From: an uncultured Agitococcus sp.
GTDB lineage: Bacteria; Pseudomonadota; Gammaproteobacteria; Pseudomonadales; Moraxellaceae
Direction: 5' to 3'
Length of the DNA: 20,058 nucleotides
Assembly (NCBI RefSeq): GCF_937920075.1
Contig: NZ_CALETI010000275.1
Coordinates: 1 to 20,058, forward strand
Below are positions 6,261 through 13,187 of the stretch, one piece after another; position 1 is the first letter of the stretch, and each line of letters begins with the position of its first letter. The position numbers and the translations under genes are program-made. Below the pieces are notes generated by a model. The model searched no databases. It saw only the letters and a list, made by a program, of their open reading frames with translations, and was not told the origin of the DNA.

Positions 6261-7343
6261 ATGGGCATAATGATGACAACAGCGCTCACAACACACATTT
6301 TACATAATTTTACCCCTTTAAATGTCTTATCTGAAAATCGTTTAAAAGATGTTTTAACGGGTTGTTATGTTGAATCTGTTAAGCCAGATACAGTGCTTTT
6401 TAGCTATGGTGATTGTGATGATAAAACTATATTTTTATTAAGTGGTGAGCTGGAGTTAATAGATTATCAAGGAAAAGTAACGTTATTAAATGCCTTAGAT
6501 TATGCCGCTAATTATGCGATTTCTCCTTCAAAACCACGTCAATTTACCGTTAAAGTAAAAAAGCCATCAAATATTTTAGCTGTTGATCAACAAAAACTTA
6601 ATGATGCTTTGTTGTGGGAACAGAGTTTAAGTAGCTTAGCTAAGACTTTATTTGCACAATTGCCAGAAAATATCGATAGAGATTGGTTGTTGTTGTTATT
6701 GCAATCACGTATTTTCTACCGTTTACCGCCCATGAACATCTTAGAAATATTAGCTTCTTTAGAGGAAGTTTCTGTGCTAGAAGGACAAAAAATCATTGCC
6801 ATTGGTGAAGAGGCGGATAGTTGTTATTTTATTAAAAAAGGGAAAGTTCAAGTTTGTCAAAATATTGATGATGAATATTTGACGGTGGCTTATTTGGGAC
6901 GGGGAGATTTTTTTGGTGAAGAAGGTTTACTCAAGGATTCACCACGTAACGCAGATGTGATTATGCTTGAAGATGGCGTGTTAATGCGTTTAGTCAAAAA
7001 AGATTTTGATAGACTGTTAAAAAAACCAACTTTACAAGCATTTAGTTTTGAATTAGCAAACAATCAAGTACAAAATCAAGAGGCTGCTTGGCTCGATGTT
7101 CGCTTAGTAGAAGAGTTTAGCTTGCAACATTTGACGCATGCTTTACATTTGCCCTTGCCAGATATTCGTTTAAAATCTCGTCAATTACCGCTGAATCAAC
7201 ATTATATTATTTGTTGTGATAATGGTCAGCGCAGTGCTGCAGCAGCTTTTTTATTAGGCATACAAGGATATAATGTCTCGGTTTTAAGCATGGGCTTAGA
7301 GGGTTTATCTGCGCAGCAACGACAACAGTATATGGTGCAGTAA
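6261..7343 (+). CDS. Cyclic nucleotide-binding / rhodanese fusion protein
   Basis: A 360-residue soluble protein with three parts. Residues about 15-120 look like a degenerate cyclic-nucleotide-binding (CNB) fold lacking the phosphate-binding cassette. About 155-256 is a second CNB domain with a recognisable cassette, FFGEEGLLKDSPRNADV, in which G219-E220 and R229 match the residues that hold the cyclic phosphate and ribose. About 275-355 is a rhodanese domain with DVR near its start and active-site loop C319-D-N-G-Q-R324. There is no helix-turn-helix, so it is not a Crp-type regulator. It probably senses a nucleotide and carries out sulfur transfer or uses the Cys as a sensor; this is inference. 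AGGTGA lies just before ATG 6261; ATG 6270 or 6273 are alternatives. It is likely cotranscribed with the coiled-coil gene. Confidence 0.88.
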   Translation: MGIMMTTALTTHILHNFTPLNVLSENRLKDVLTGCYVESVKPDTVLFSYGDCDDKTIFLLSGELELIDYQGKVTLLNALDYAANYAISPSKPRQFTVKVKKPSNILAVDQQKLNDALLWEQSLSSLAKTLFAQLPENIDRDWLLLLLQSRIFYRLPPMNILEILASLEEVSVLEGQKIIAIGEEADSCYFIKKGKVQVCQNIDDEYLTVAYLGRGDFFGEEGLLKDSPRNADVIMLEDGVLMRLVKKDFDRLLKKPTLQAFSFELANNQVQNQEAAWLDVRLVEEFSLQHLTHALHLPLPDIRLKSRQLPLNQHYIICCDNGQRSAAAAFLLGIQGYNVSVLSMGLEGLSAQQRQQYMVQ

Positions 7344-7353
7344 ACATTTTTAG

Positions 7354-7384
7354 TCAACAATATCCTATCTTTTGTTTGTATAAT
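7354..7384 (+). promoter_or_regulatory. Candidate promoter for nadK
   Basis: A perfect TATAAT (7379-7384) lies in the 78-base gap before nadK. Upstream TCAACA (7354-7359) is a weak -35 with a long 19-bp spacer. The -10 overlaps an in-frame ATG at 7383, which argues that translation starts further down at 7422. Confidence 0.45.
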
Positions 7385-7421
7385 GCAGCGTATAAAATAT
7401 AGTGCGCTGCTGAGCAAATAC

Positions 7422-8312
7422 ATGATAAAAGATAGTTTTCGTAATATTGGCCTAATCGGTCGTCCCAATAGTTCGCTAGTCATAGATACCTTAAATCAAT
7501 TAGAGGCTTTTTTATTGCATGAAGGATTAACCGTTATTTATGATGAAGATACGGCACAACTTATGCAAAAAACGGGCTTACAAATTTCTTCACGAGCGTT
7601 GTTAGGTGAAGTCTGTGATTTGGTGATTGTGGTTGGTGGTGATGGCACATTATTACATGCAGCACGGTCATTGGCTCGTTATAAAGTGCCTGTTTTAGGT
7701 GTTAACCGTGGCCGTTTAGGCTTTTTAACCGATATTAATCCCGATGAAGTTATTAGCAAAGTAAACTCAGTATTGCATGGTCATTACACCACTGATCAAC
7801 GTTTTTTGTTGAATTTGGAAGTCCGTTCTAATGGTAGTCGTGTTGCTGAAGCTCTTGCCCTGAATGATGTTGTGCTTCATGCAGGTAAGTCTGTGCATAT
7901 GTTAGAATTTGAGCTTTATATCGAAGGCCAATTTGTTTATCGTCAGCGTTCTGATGGCTTAATTGTTGCCACGCCTACAGGTTCAACTGCTTATGCGCTG
8001 TCTGGCGGTGGTCCCATTATGCATCCCAAATTAGATGCTATTGTTTTGGTGCCTATGCATCCACATACTTTATCAAGTCGCCCGATTGTCGTAGATGCAG
8101 ATAGTGAAATAAAAATTCGCATTACTGAAACAACATTAAAACCATTAGTAAGCCCTGATGGGCAGTCTGGTATTAGCTTAAATACGGGAGATTGGGTTTA
8201 CATTACTAAACATCCCTTTAAATTAAAGTTAATACATCCCTCTGGTTATGATTTTTATGCGGCTTGCCGTACCAAATTAGGTTGGGGTAATCCTATTACA
8301 GGAGATGATTAA
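7422..8312 (+). CDS. nadK: NAD kinase
   Basis: Phosphorylates NAD to NADP with ATP in the cytosol. The 296-residue protein shows the family motifs in order: NIGLIGRP near the start, the catalytic GGDGT at 72-76, VNRGRLGFLTDI, ALNDVVLH (NE/D-type motif), and SDGLIVATPTGSTAY with SGGGPI for NAD binding. I chose ATG 7422, which gives MIKDSFRNIGLIGRP, the usual distance to the first strand. The in-frame ATG at 7383 would add 13 residues but falls on the TATAAT box. A good Shine-Dalgarno is not obvious for either. The stop overlaps the next ATG by one base (TAATG), so the DUF1315 gene is coupled to it. Confidence 0.95.
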   Translation: MIKDSFRNIGLIGRPNSSLVIDTLNQLEAFLLHEGLTVIYDEDTAQLMQKTGLQISSRALLGEVCDLVIVVGGDGTLLHAARSLARYKVPVLGVNRGRLGFLTDINPDEVISKVNSVLHGHYTTDQRFLLNLEVRSNGSRVAEALALNDVVLHAGKSVHMLEFELYIEGQFVYRQRSDGLIVATPTGSTAYALSGGGPIMHPKLDAIVLVPMHPHTLSSRPIVVDADSEIKIRITETTLKPLVSPDGQSGISLNTGDWVYITKHPFKLKLIHPSGYDFYAACRTKLGWGNPITGDD

Positions 8313-8602
8313 TGAATTTGAATCATGATACATTTGCAGCAATATTAGCAGCATTAAATCCAGACATTGTTGCAAGTTTTAAACGTGCCATTGAATTAGG
8401 TAAATGGCCTGATGGTCGTCGTTTAAGTGATGAGCAAAAAGAAACCTGTATGCAAGCTGTGTTAGTTTGGGAAATGAAATATCTCCCAGAAGAAGAACGT
8501 ACGGGATATATTAATAAAGGAAAAAAAGAAGGCGAGGTATGTGACGATCATGAGCATAGCCATGATCAAGAAATTGAGCAGATTATTAAATTTAAACACT
8601 AA
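8312..8602 (+). CDS. DUF1315 (YeaC-like) family protein
   Basis: A small 96-residue cytosolic protein. The core ELGKWPDGRRLSDEQKETCMQAVLVWEMKY corresponds to the conserved DUF1315/YeaC pattern (LGKWPDG, then LTxEQKE, then QAVxxW). Function is unknown for the family. The C-terminus carries a short acidic, His-rich tail (CDDHEHSHDQE) that might bind metal, though no fixed site is evident. It overlaps nadK by one base and ends just before a terminator, so it is the last gene of that transcript. Confidence 0.82.
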   Translation: MNLNHDTFAAILAALNPDIVASFKRAIELGKWPDGRRLSDEQKETCMQAVLVWEMKYLPEEERTGYINKGKKEGEVCDDHEHSHDQEIEQIIKFKH

Positions 8603-8609
8603 TTTTTGT

Positions 8610-8637
8610 AGACCCACACAGTGGGTCTTGTTTTTTT
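8610..8637 (+). terminator. Rho-independent terminator after nadK-DUF1315
   Basis: Perfect 8-bp stem AGACCCAC/GTGGGTCT (8610-8617 with 8621-8628, loop ACA) followed by TG and seven T. Confidence 0.9.
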
Positions 8638-8653
8638 ATCGCAATGGTTTTTT

Positions 8654-10480
8654 ATGTTTTCATGGTTTGAGCGTAGAGTTGACCCTTATCCAGCCAATAA
8701 ACCCACGCCCCCTCAATCAGGTTTAATTCCATTTATCTATTCATGTACTGAAGGTGTACGCGTTTGGATTATTAGTTTAATGCTAGCCACTGCCGCGATT
8801 GGCGCATTTGAAGCCTATTTATTTAGCATGATGGGGCAGATTGTCGATTGGTTAAGCTCATTAAAACCCGATCAACTTTGGTTAGAGAAGAAGAGTGATA
8901 TTATTTTAATGTCGGTGTTGATTATTGCTAGTCCGTTGCTGGTCTTGCTGCAATCGTTATTAAAGTTTCAAGCCTTACAGGGCAATTTTCCGATGCGTTT
9001 GCGTTGGAATTTTCATCGTTTAATGTTAGATCATAGCTTAGGGTTTTATCAGGAAGAGTTTGCTGGCCGTGTTTCGGCAAAAGTGATGCAAACAGCCTTA
9101 GCCGTTCGTGACTCAATTATGACTATCGCCAATATGGTCATGTTTATGCTGATTTATTTTGTCACTTGTGGCATTGTTTTAATCAATTTTGATTGGTGGT
9201 TATTAGCACCATTTGCTGCTTGGATTATGTTATTTGGCTTTGCATTAGCCTATTTTATCCCACGTTTGGGTAAAACTGCCGAACGTCAGGCTGATGCACG
9301 CGCGTTAATGACTGGTCGAATTACCGATGCTTATGCCAACATTAGTACAGTAAAGTTATTTTCGTATAGTCAACGCGAATCAAGTTATGCTAAGCGTGCA
9401 ATGCAAGAGTTTATGGTCACTGTTCACCAACAAATGCGCTTAGTGACCCAATTTGAAACCGTAAACCATAGTATTAATATGACCTTGGTGTTGGGTACAA
9501 CGGCCTTAGCATTGTGGTTATGGTTTGAGCAGCAAGTGACGGTGGGGGCAGTGGCAGCTTCAACGGCGATGGCTTTGCGTTTAAATGGTATTTCGCATTG
9601 GATTATGTGGGAATTAGCCATGTTGTTTGAGCATATCGGCACAGTGCGTGATGGTATGGGAACTTTATCAAAACCCCACCAAATTGTTGATATTGAACAT
9701 GCCAGACCATTAGCAATTACTCAAGGGACAATTGATTTTGACAATATTAATTTTGCCTACAATTCAAATAAAAATGTGCTAGAAAATTTTAATTTGCATA
9801 TTAATGCAGGCGAAAAAATTGGCGTAGTTGGCCGTTCTGGTGCAGGCAAAAGCACCTTAGTCAATTTATTATTGCGCTTTTATGAACTAGATAAAGGGCA
9901 AATTAGCATTGATGGACAAAATATTGCCTTAGTCAGTCAAGATTCATTACGTGCACACATAGGCATGGTCACCCAAGACACTTCATTGTTGCACCGTTCA
10001 GTGCGTGATAACTTAACTTATGGTCGTCCAGATGCCACTGACGAACAAATTTTAGCGGCGATTGATAAAGCCCAAGCAGCAGATTTTATTAAGTCTTTAA
10101 AAGATGCCCAAGGACGTACTGGTTTAGAAGCGCATGTTGGTGAACGTGGTGTTAAATTGTCTGGTGGTCAGCGTCAGCGTATTGCGATTGCCCGTGTGAT
10201 GCTTAAAGATGCGCCGATTCTATTATTAGATGAAGCCACGAGTGCTTTAGACTCCGAAGTAGAAGCAGCTATTCAAACCAGTTTATATCAATTAATGGAA
10301 GGAAAAACAGTGATTGCGATTGCCCATCGTTTATCAACGATTGCAGCCATGGATAGGTTAATTGTTGTTGATGATGGCAAAATTATTGAGCAAGGCACTC
10401 ATGCAGAATTATTGGCAAAAAATGGCTTGTATGCACGTTTGTGGGCAAGACAAAGCGGGGGGTTTTTGGGAGAGATGTAG
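8654..10480 (+). CDS. ABC transporter, fused permease and ATPase (exporter half-transporter)
   Basis: A 608-residue inner-membrane protein of the type IV (MsbA-like) exporter layout. The N-terminal membrane domain has about six helices (near 36-62, 83-104, 158-178, 182-203, and two between about 278 and 330). The nucleotide-binding domain has Walker A GRSGAGKST at 393-401, signature LSGGQ at 502-506, and Walker B ILLLDEA with D526 and catalytic E527, followed by an AIAHRLST switch His. It should work as a homodimer; the substrate cannot be told from sequence. ATG 8654 gives MFSWFERRVDPYP. The longer frame would start at GTG 8621 inside the terminator stem and is unlikely. No Shine-Dalgarno is visible before 8654. 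Confidence 0.92.
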   Translation: MFSWFERRVDPYPANKPTPPQSGLIPFIYSCTEGVRVWIISLMLATAAIGAFEAYLFSMMGQIVDWLSSLKPDQLWLEKKSDIILMSVLIIASPLLVLLQSLLKFQALQGNFPMRLRWNFHRLMLDHSLGFYQEEFAGRVSAKVMQTALAVRDSIMTIANMVMFMLIYFVTCGIVLINFDWWLLAPFAAWIMLFGFALAYFIPRLGKTAERQADARALMTGRITDAYANISTVKLFSYSQRESSYAKRAMQEFMVTVHQQMRLVTQFETVNHSINMTLVLGTTALALWLWFEQQVTVGAVAASTAMALRLNGISHWIMWELAMLFEHIGTVRDGMGTLSKPHQIVDIEHARPLAITQGTIDFDNINFAYNSNKNVLENFNLHINAGEKIGVVGRSGAGKSTLVNLLLRFYELDKGQISIDGQNIALVSQDSLRAHIGMVTQDTSLLHRSVRDNLTYGRPDATDEQILAAIDKAQAADFIKSLKDAQGRTGLEAHVGERGVKLSGGQRQRIAIARVMLKDAPILLLDEATSALDSEVEAAIQTSLYQLMEGKTVIAIAHRLSTIAAMDRLIVVDDGKIIEQGTHAELLAKNGLYARLWARQSGGFLGEM

Positions 10481-10524
10481 AGGATTTTTTTAAAAGCTTA
10501 TGATACCTTTAAAAAATATAAATT

Positions 10525-10546
10525 AGGGTCTGTTGACAGGAGTCAA
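10525..10546 (+). promoter_or_regulatory. Hairpin holding the ribosome-binding site of the histidine kinase gene
   Basis: TTGAC (10533-10537) and GTCAA (10542-10546) form a perfect 5-bp stem whose loop is AGGA, so the Shine-Dalgarno AGGAG is presented in a hairpin immediately before ATG 10548. The preceding AGGGTCTGTTGACA (10525-10538) matches 12 of 14 bases of the palindrome arm starting at 4550. Confidence 0.3.
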
Positions 10547-10547
10547 T

Positions 10548-11801
10548 ATGAAAATCGCCGATTTTCCAAGTAATGAACAAGAACGACTTGGTGCATTATT
10601 ACGCTATAAAGTGTTAGATACAGATTTTGAAGATACTTATAATGAATTGACTCAATTAGCATCAGATATTTGTCAAACACCTATTGCTTTAATTAGTTTA
10701 ATAGATCGTGATCGTCAGTGGTTTAAAGCAAAAGTTGGTTTGGAGGCGAGAGAAACTCCTAGAGATTGGGCTTTTTGTGCTCATGCTTTATTACAAGAAG
10801 ATGTTTTAGTGGTAGAAGATGCGTTGTTAGACGCAAGATTTTCTGATAATCCACTGGTTATTAATGATCCTTTAATCCGTTTTTATGCGGGGGCGCAACT
10901 TAAAACCGCACAAGGCTTAGTGTTGGGGACAATTTGTGCCATAGATCGTGTGCCGCGACATTTATCTGAACAGCAACTCCATGCCTTAAAAGTGTTAGCT
11001 AAACAGGTGATTAGCCAATTTGAGCTGCGTTTAGCATTTGAAGAATTACAAGCCCAAGCCCAAAGACTACATCAGCTTAATGCAACCAAAGATAAATTAT
11101 TTTCTATTATTTCTCATGATTTACGCGCACCTTTATCAGGAATATTTAGTGTTAGTGAAATCTTGTTAGAAGATATTCATCATTTAGAGTTAGAAGACAC
11201 CAAACAATTTATTAATGATATTCATGAGACAAGCCAACAAAGTTTGTCTCTGTTAGATAATTTATTGCGTTGGTCTTTGTTGGAAACAGGTAAATTTAAT
11301 TATCAACCAGTCACGATTGATTTGTTAGCTGTTATTCAAAAAGTGTTGCGTTTATTGAATGGTGCTATTGTAAGCAAGCGCATCAGTTTAAAAATTGATT
11401 GCCAAGCAAATCTATGGGTTGTTGGTGATAAAAACATGTTGGCGTCGGTGATACAAAATTTATTATCTAATGCCATTAAGTTTAGCCATCCCAATGGCAT
11501 CATTGAAATTAACGTTATTGATAATCAAGATCAAACGGTATTGGTCAGTATTAAGGATAACGGTGTAGGCATGACTACCGAACAACAAAAACAATTATTT
11601 GCGGTAGAAAAAAATCAATCAACACATGGAACGCAGGGTGAAACAGGGACTGGCTTGGGGTTAGTGTTAAGTTATCAGTTTTTAAAGATACATGGCTCAA
11701 TCCTAACGGTTAAATCAGAGCAGGGCAAAGGTGCGGTCTTTAGCTTTAAGTTAAATAAGTCTCAATTGAGTAAAATTCCTAGCGAAAGTTTTATGGAGTA
11801 A
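10548..11801 (+). CDS. GAF-domain sensor histidine kinase (soluble)
   Basis: A 417-residue protein without signal or membrane helices. Residues about 20-165 form a GAF domain (SLIDRDRQWFKAKVG, FCAHALL, YAGAQLKTAQGLVLGTICAID). A short coiled linker leads to a HisKA domain with phospho-acceptor H190 in SIISHDLRAPLSG. The HATPase_c domain has N308 in NLLSNAIKFSHPNG, then DNGVGM and GTGLGL. It should autophosphorylate and pass phosphate to a response regulator, but no regulator gene is adjacent, so it is an orphan here. The GAF ligand or signal is unknown. Start ATG 10548 has ACAGGAG 6 bases upstream; an in-frame TTG at 10533 lies before that site. Confidence 0.93.
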   Translation: MKIADFPSNEQERLGALLRYKVLDTDFEDTYNELTQLASDICQTPIALISLIDRDRQWFKAKVGLEARETPRDWAFCAHALLQEDVLVVEDALLDARFSDNPLVINDPLIRFYAGAQLKTAQGLVLGTICAIDRVPRHLSEQQLHALKVLAKQVISQFELRLAFEELQAQAQRLHQLNATKDKLFSIISHDLRAPLSGIFSVSEILLEDIHHLELEDTKQFINDIHETSQQSLSLLDNLLRWSLLETGKFNYQPVTIDLLAVIQKVLRLLNGAIVSKRISLKIDCQANLWVVGDKNMLASVIQNLLSNAIKFSHPNGIIEINVIDNQDQTVLVSIKDNGVGMTTEQQKQLFAVEKNQSTHGTQGETGTGLGLVLSYQFLKIHGSILTVKSEQGKGAVFSFKLNKSQLSKIPSESFME

Positions 11802-11822
11802 ATGTCGCGTAAAACATTAAAA

Positions 11823-11843
11823 AAGGGCTGAAAATCAGCCCTT
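11823..11843 (-). terminator. Terminator of the racemase gene, shared with the opposing kinase gene
   Basis: Perfect 9-bp stem AAGGGCTGA/TCAGCCCTT (11823-11831 with 11835-11843, loop AAA). On the minus strand it runs into TTTT, fitting termination of the racemase gene that ends at 11848. On the plus strand the T-tail is lacking, though it may still stop transcripts from the kinase gene. Confidence 0.85.
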
Positions 11844-11847
11844 ATGA

Positions 11848-13029
11848 TTACATGATAATAATGCCACGTTTTTCCCATTCTTTAAGCTGTTCTTCACTAA
11901 AGTTATGCGCTAATAACACGTTTTTAGTATCAGCGCCTAACGCTGTTCCGCTTAAATGATATTGATTAGGCGTAGCACTAAATACAATCGGTGTGGCAAT
12001 TTGGCGTTGAGTTTTACCATTTGGCGTTGGAACGTCAACGAGCATTTGACGACTTAATAATTGAGGGTGTTCACAGGCTTCTGCAAAGGATAAAACTGGC
12101 TCAACGCAAGCTTCAATAGACGCAAAAATAGTAATCCACTCATTAAAGGTTTTTTGGATAATCGCTTCGCGAATAGCGGCTTTGACAAAACTAACCGCTT
12201 CATCATCATGACGAATAGAGAGCGGAATCAAATCAGTACGTCCAATCGCATTTGCAAAAGCCATAAAAAATTGTGGTTCTAAACCACCGACACTCAAATA
12301 ACGGCCATCTGCTGTTTGATAACAATCATAAAAAGTGCCGCCATTTAGCGTATCCGTTTCGGGTTTAGGCTGATGATTAGCCATTAATGCAGGAGGGGCT
12401 GTTAAGGCTTGCAAGCTAAATGCGGCATCAGTTAATGAAATATCGACAAATTGGCCTTCGCCTGTGTTTTGACGATGAATAACGGCTGCCAAAATACCAG
12501 TCACCGCATATAAACCACCTGTAATATCTGCGGCCTGAATAGGTAAAGGAACAGGGCCAGATGCTTTGCGACCTGTATAGTCCAAAATCCCTGCGATTGC
12601 TAAATAGTTTAGGTCATGTCCCGCACGATTTTTATAAGCACCTTGTTGTCCATAACCAGTCACCGCACAATAAATTAGCCGTGGATTAATAGCCTTTAGT
12701 TGTTCATAACCAATGCCTAGGCGCGACATCACTGAAGGACGAAATTGCTCAACAACAATATCGTATTCCTCGACCAACTTTTTAATTATTTCAATACCTT
12801 CGGGTGTTTTTAGGTCAACAACAATACTCGATTTATTGCGATTTAAAGAACCATGAGCGGCAGAAAGTCCTTGCTCATCAAAAGGAGGCATCACACGAAT
12901 CATGTCTGGCCGAGTTGGAGCTTCCACTCGTAAAACGCTTGCGCCCATATCAGCTAAAATACGAGTGCCAAAGGGAGCGGGTAATAATCCTGAAAAATCT
13001 AGAACTTTTAAACCTTTAAGTGCAGACAT
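11848..13029 (-). CDS. Alpha-methylacyl-CoA racemase (CoA-transferase family III)
   Basis: A 393-residue protein of the CaiB/BaiF CoA-transferase fold, AMACR branch. Three residues known to be catalytic in the mycobacterial racemase MCR are in place. H138 lies in AGHDLNYLAIAG and D168 in IQAADITGG, 30 residues apart as in MCR (H126/D156). E251 lies in GGLEPQFF. The enzyme interconverts 2R- and 2S-methylacyl-CoA, which allows beta-oxidation of methyl-branched acids or sterol side chains; the actual substrate is not determinable. Start ATG 13029 has AAGAGGAA upstream; an in-frame TTG at 13050 precedes that site and is rejected. It stands alone, with its own terminator, downstream of the GMC operon's terminator. 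Confidence 0.9.
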   Translation of the reverse strand: MSALKGLKVLDFSGLLPAPFGTRILADMGASVLRVEAPTRPDMIRVMPPFDEQGLSAAHGSLNRNKSSIVVDLKTPEGIEIIKKLVEEYDIVVEQFRPSVMSRLGIGYEQLKAINPRLIYCAVTGYGQQGAYKNRAGHDLNYLAIAGILDYTGRKASGPVPLPIQAADITGGLYAVTGILAAVIHRQNTGEGQFVDISLTDAAFSLQALTAPPALMANHQPKPETDTLNGGTFYDCYQTADGRYLSVGGLEPQFFMAFANAIGRTDLIPLSIRHDDEAVSFVKAAIREAIIQKTFNEWITIFASIEACVEPVLSFAEACEHPQLLSRQMLVDVPTPNGKTQRQIATPIVFSATPNQYHLSGTALGADTKNVLLAHNFSEEQLKEWEKRGIIIM

Positions 13030-13072
13030 TTTTATTCCTCTTGATCTCAATTTTGGGACAAACCAATCAACT

Positions 13073-13087
13073 TACAATACGATTGTA
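13073..13087. promoter_or_regulatory. Palindrome upstream of the racemase gene, candidate operator
   Basis: TACAAT-ACG-ATTGTA is a perfect 6-bp dyad with a 3-base centre, about 45 bases before the racemase start. The regulator is unknown. The spacing suits a dimeric repressor near the promoter. Confidence 0.4.
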
Positions 13088-13135
13088 CAAAATGTTGTTG
13101 AGGTCTGCTAGTTCATAGATAAAGATATTGCATAA

Positions 13136-13159
13136 AAAAAGCCTCAAATGAGGCTTTTT
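13136..13159 (-). terminator. Terminator after the GMC oxidoreductase gene
   Basis: GCCTC/GAGGC stem (13141-13145 with 13150-13154, loop AAAT) extended by A-run and T-run. It has seven T on the minus strand after the stem and five T on the plus strand, so it could work both ways. The GMC stop lies about 30 bases before it on the minus strand. Confidence 0.88.
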
Positions 13160-13187
13160 AAAATCAATAAAAGGACGCCTTTGAGCT

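Noticed and set aside
8621..8653. GTG start for the ABC transporter
   Set aside because: The codon is the 3' arm of a strong terminator hairpin and encodes a stretch without family resemblance; ATG 8654 gives a sensible N-terminus.
10486..10516. TTTTTTAAA/TTTAAAAAA dyad after the ABC transporter as a terminator
   Set aside because: The stem is entirely A/T and would be unstable; it is more likely chance in AT-rich DNA.
13030..13050. TTG start adding seven residues to the racemase
   Set aside because: These codons contain the AAGAGGAA ribosome-binding site of ATG 13029.
12804..13111. Plus-strand open frames over the racemase 5' end
   Set aside because: They overlap a conserved gene on the other strand and have no recognisable product; the apparent frames are by-products of AT-rich codon use.
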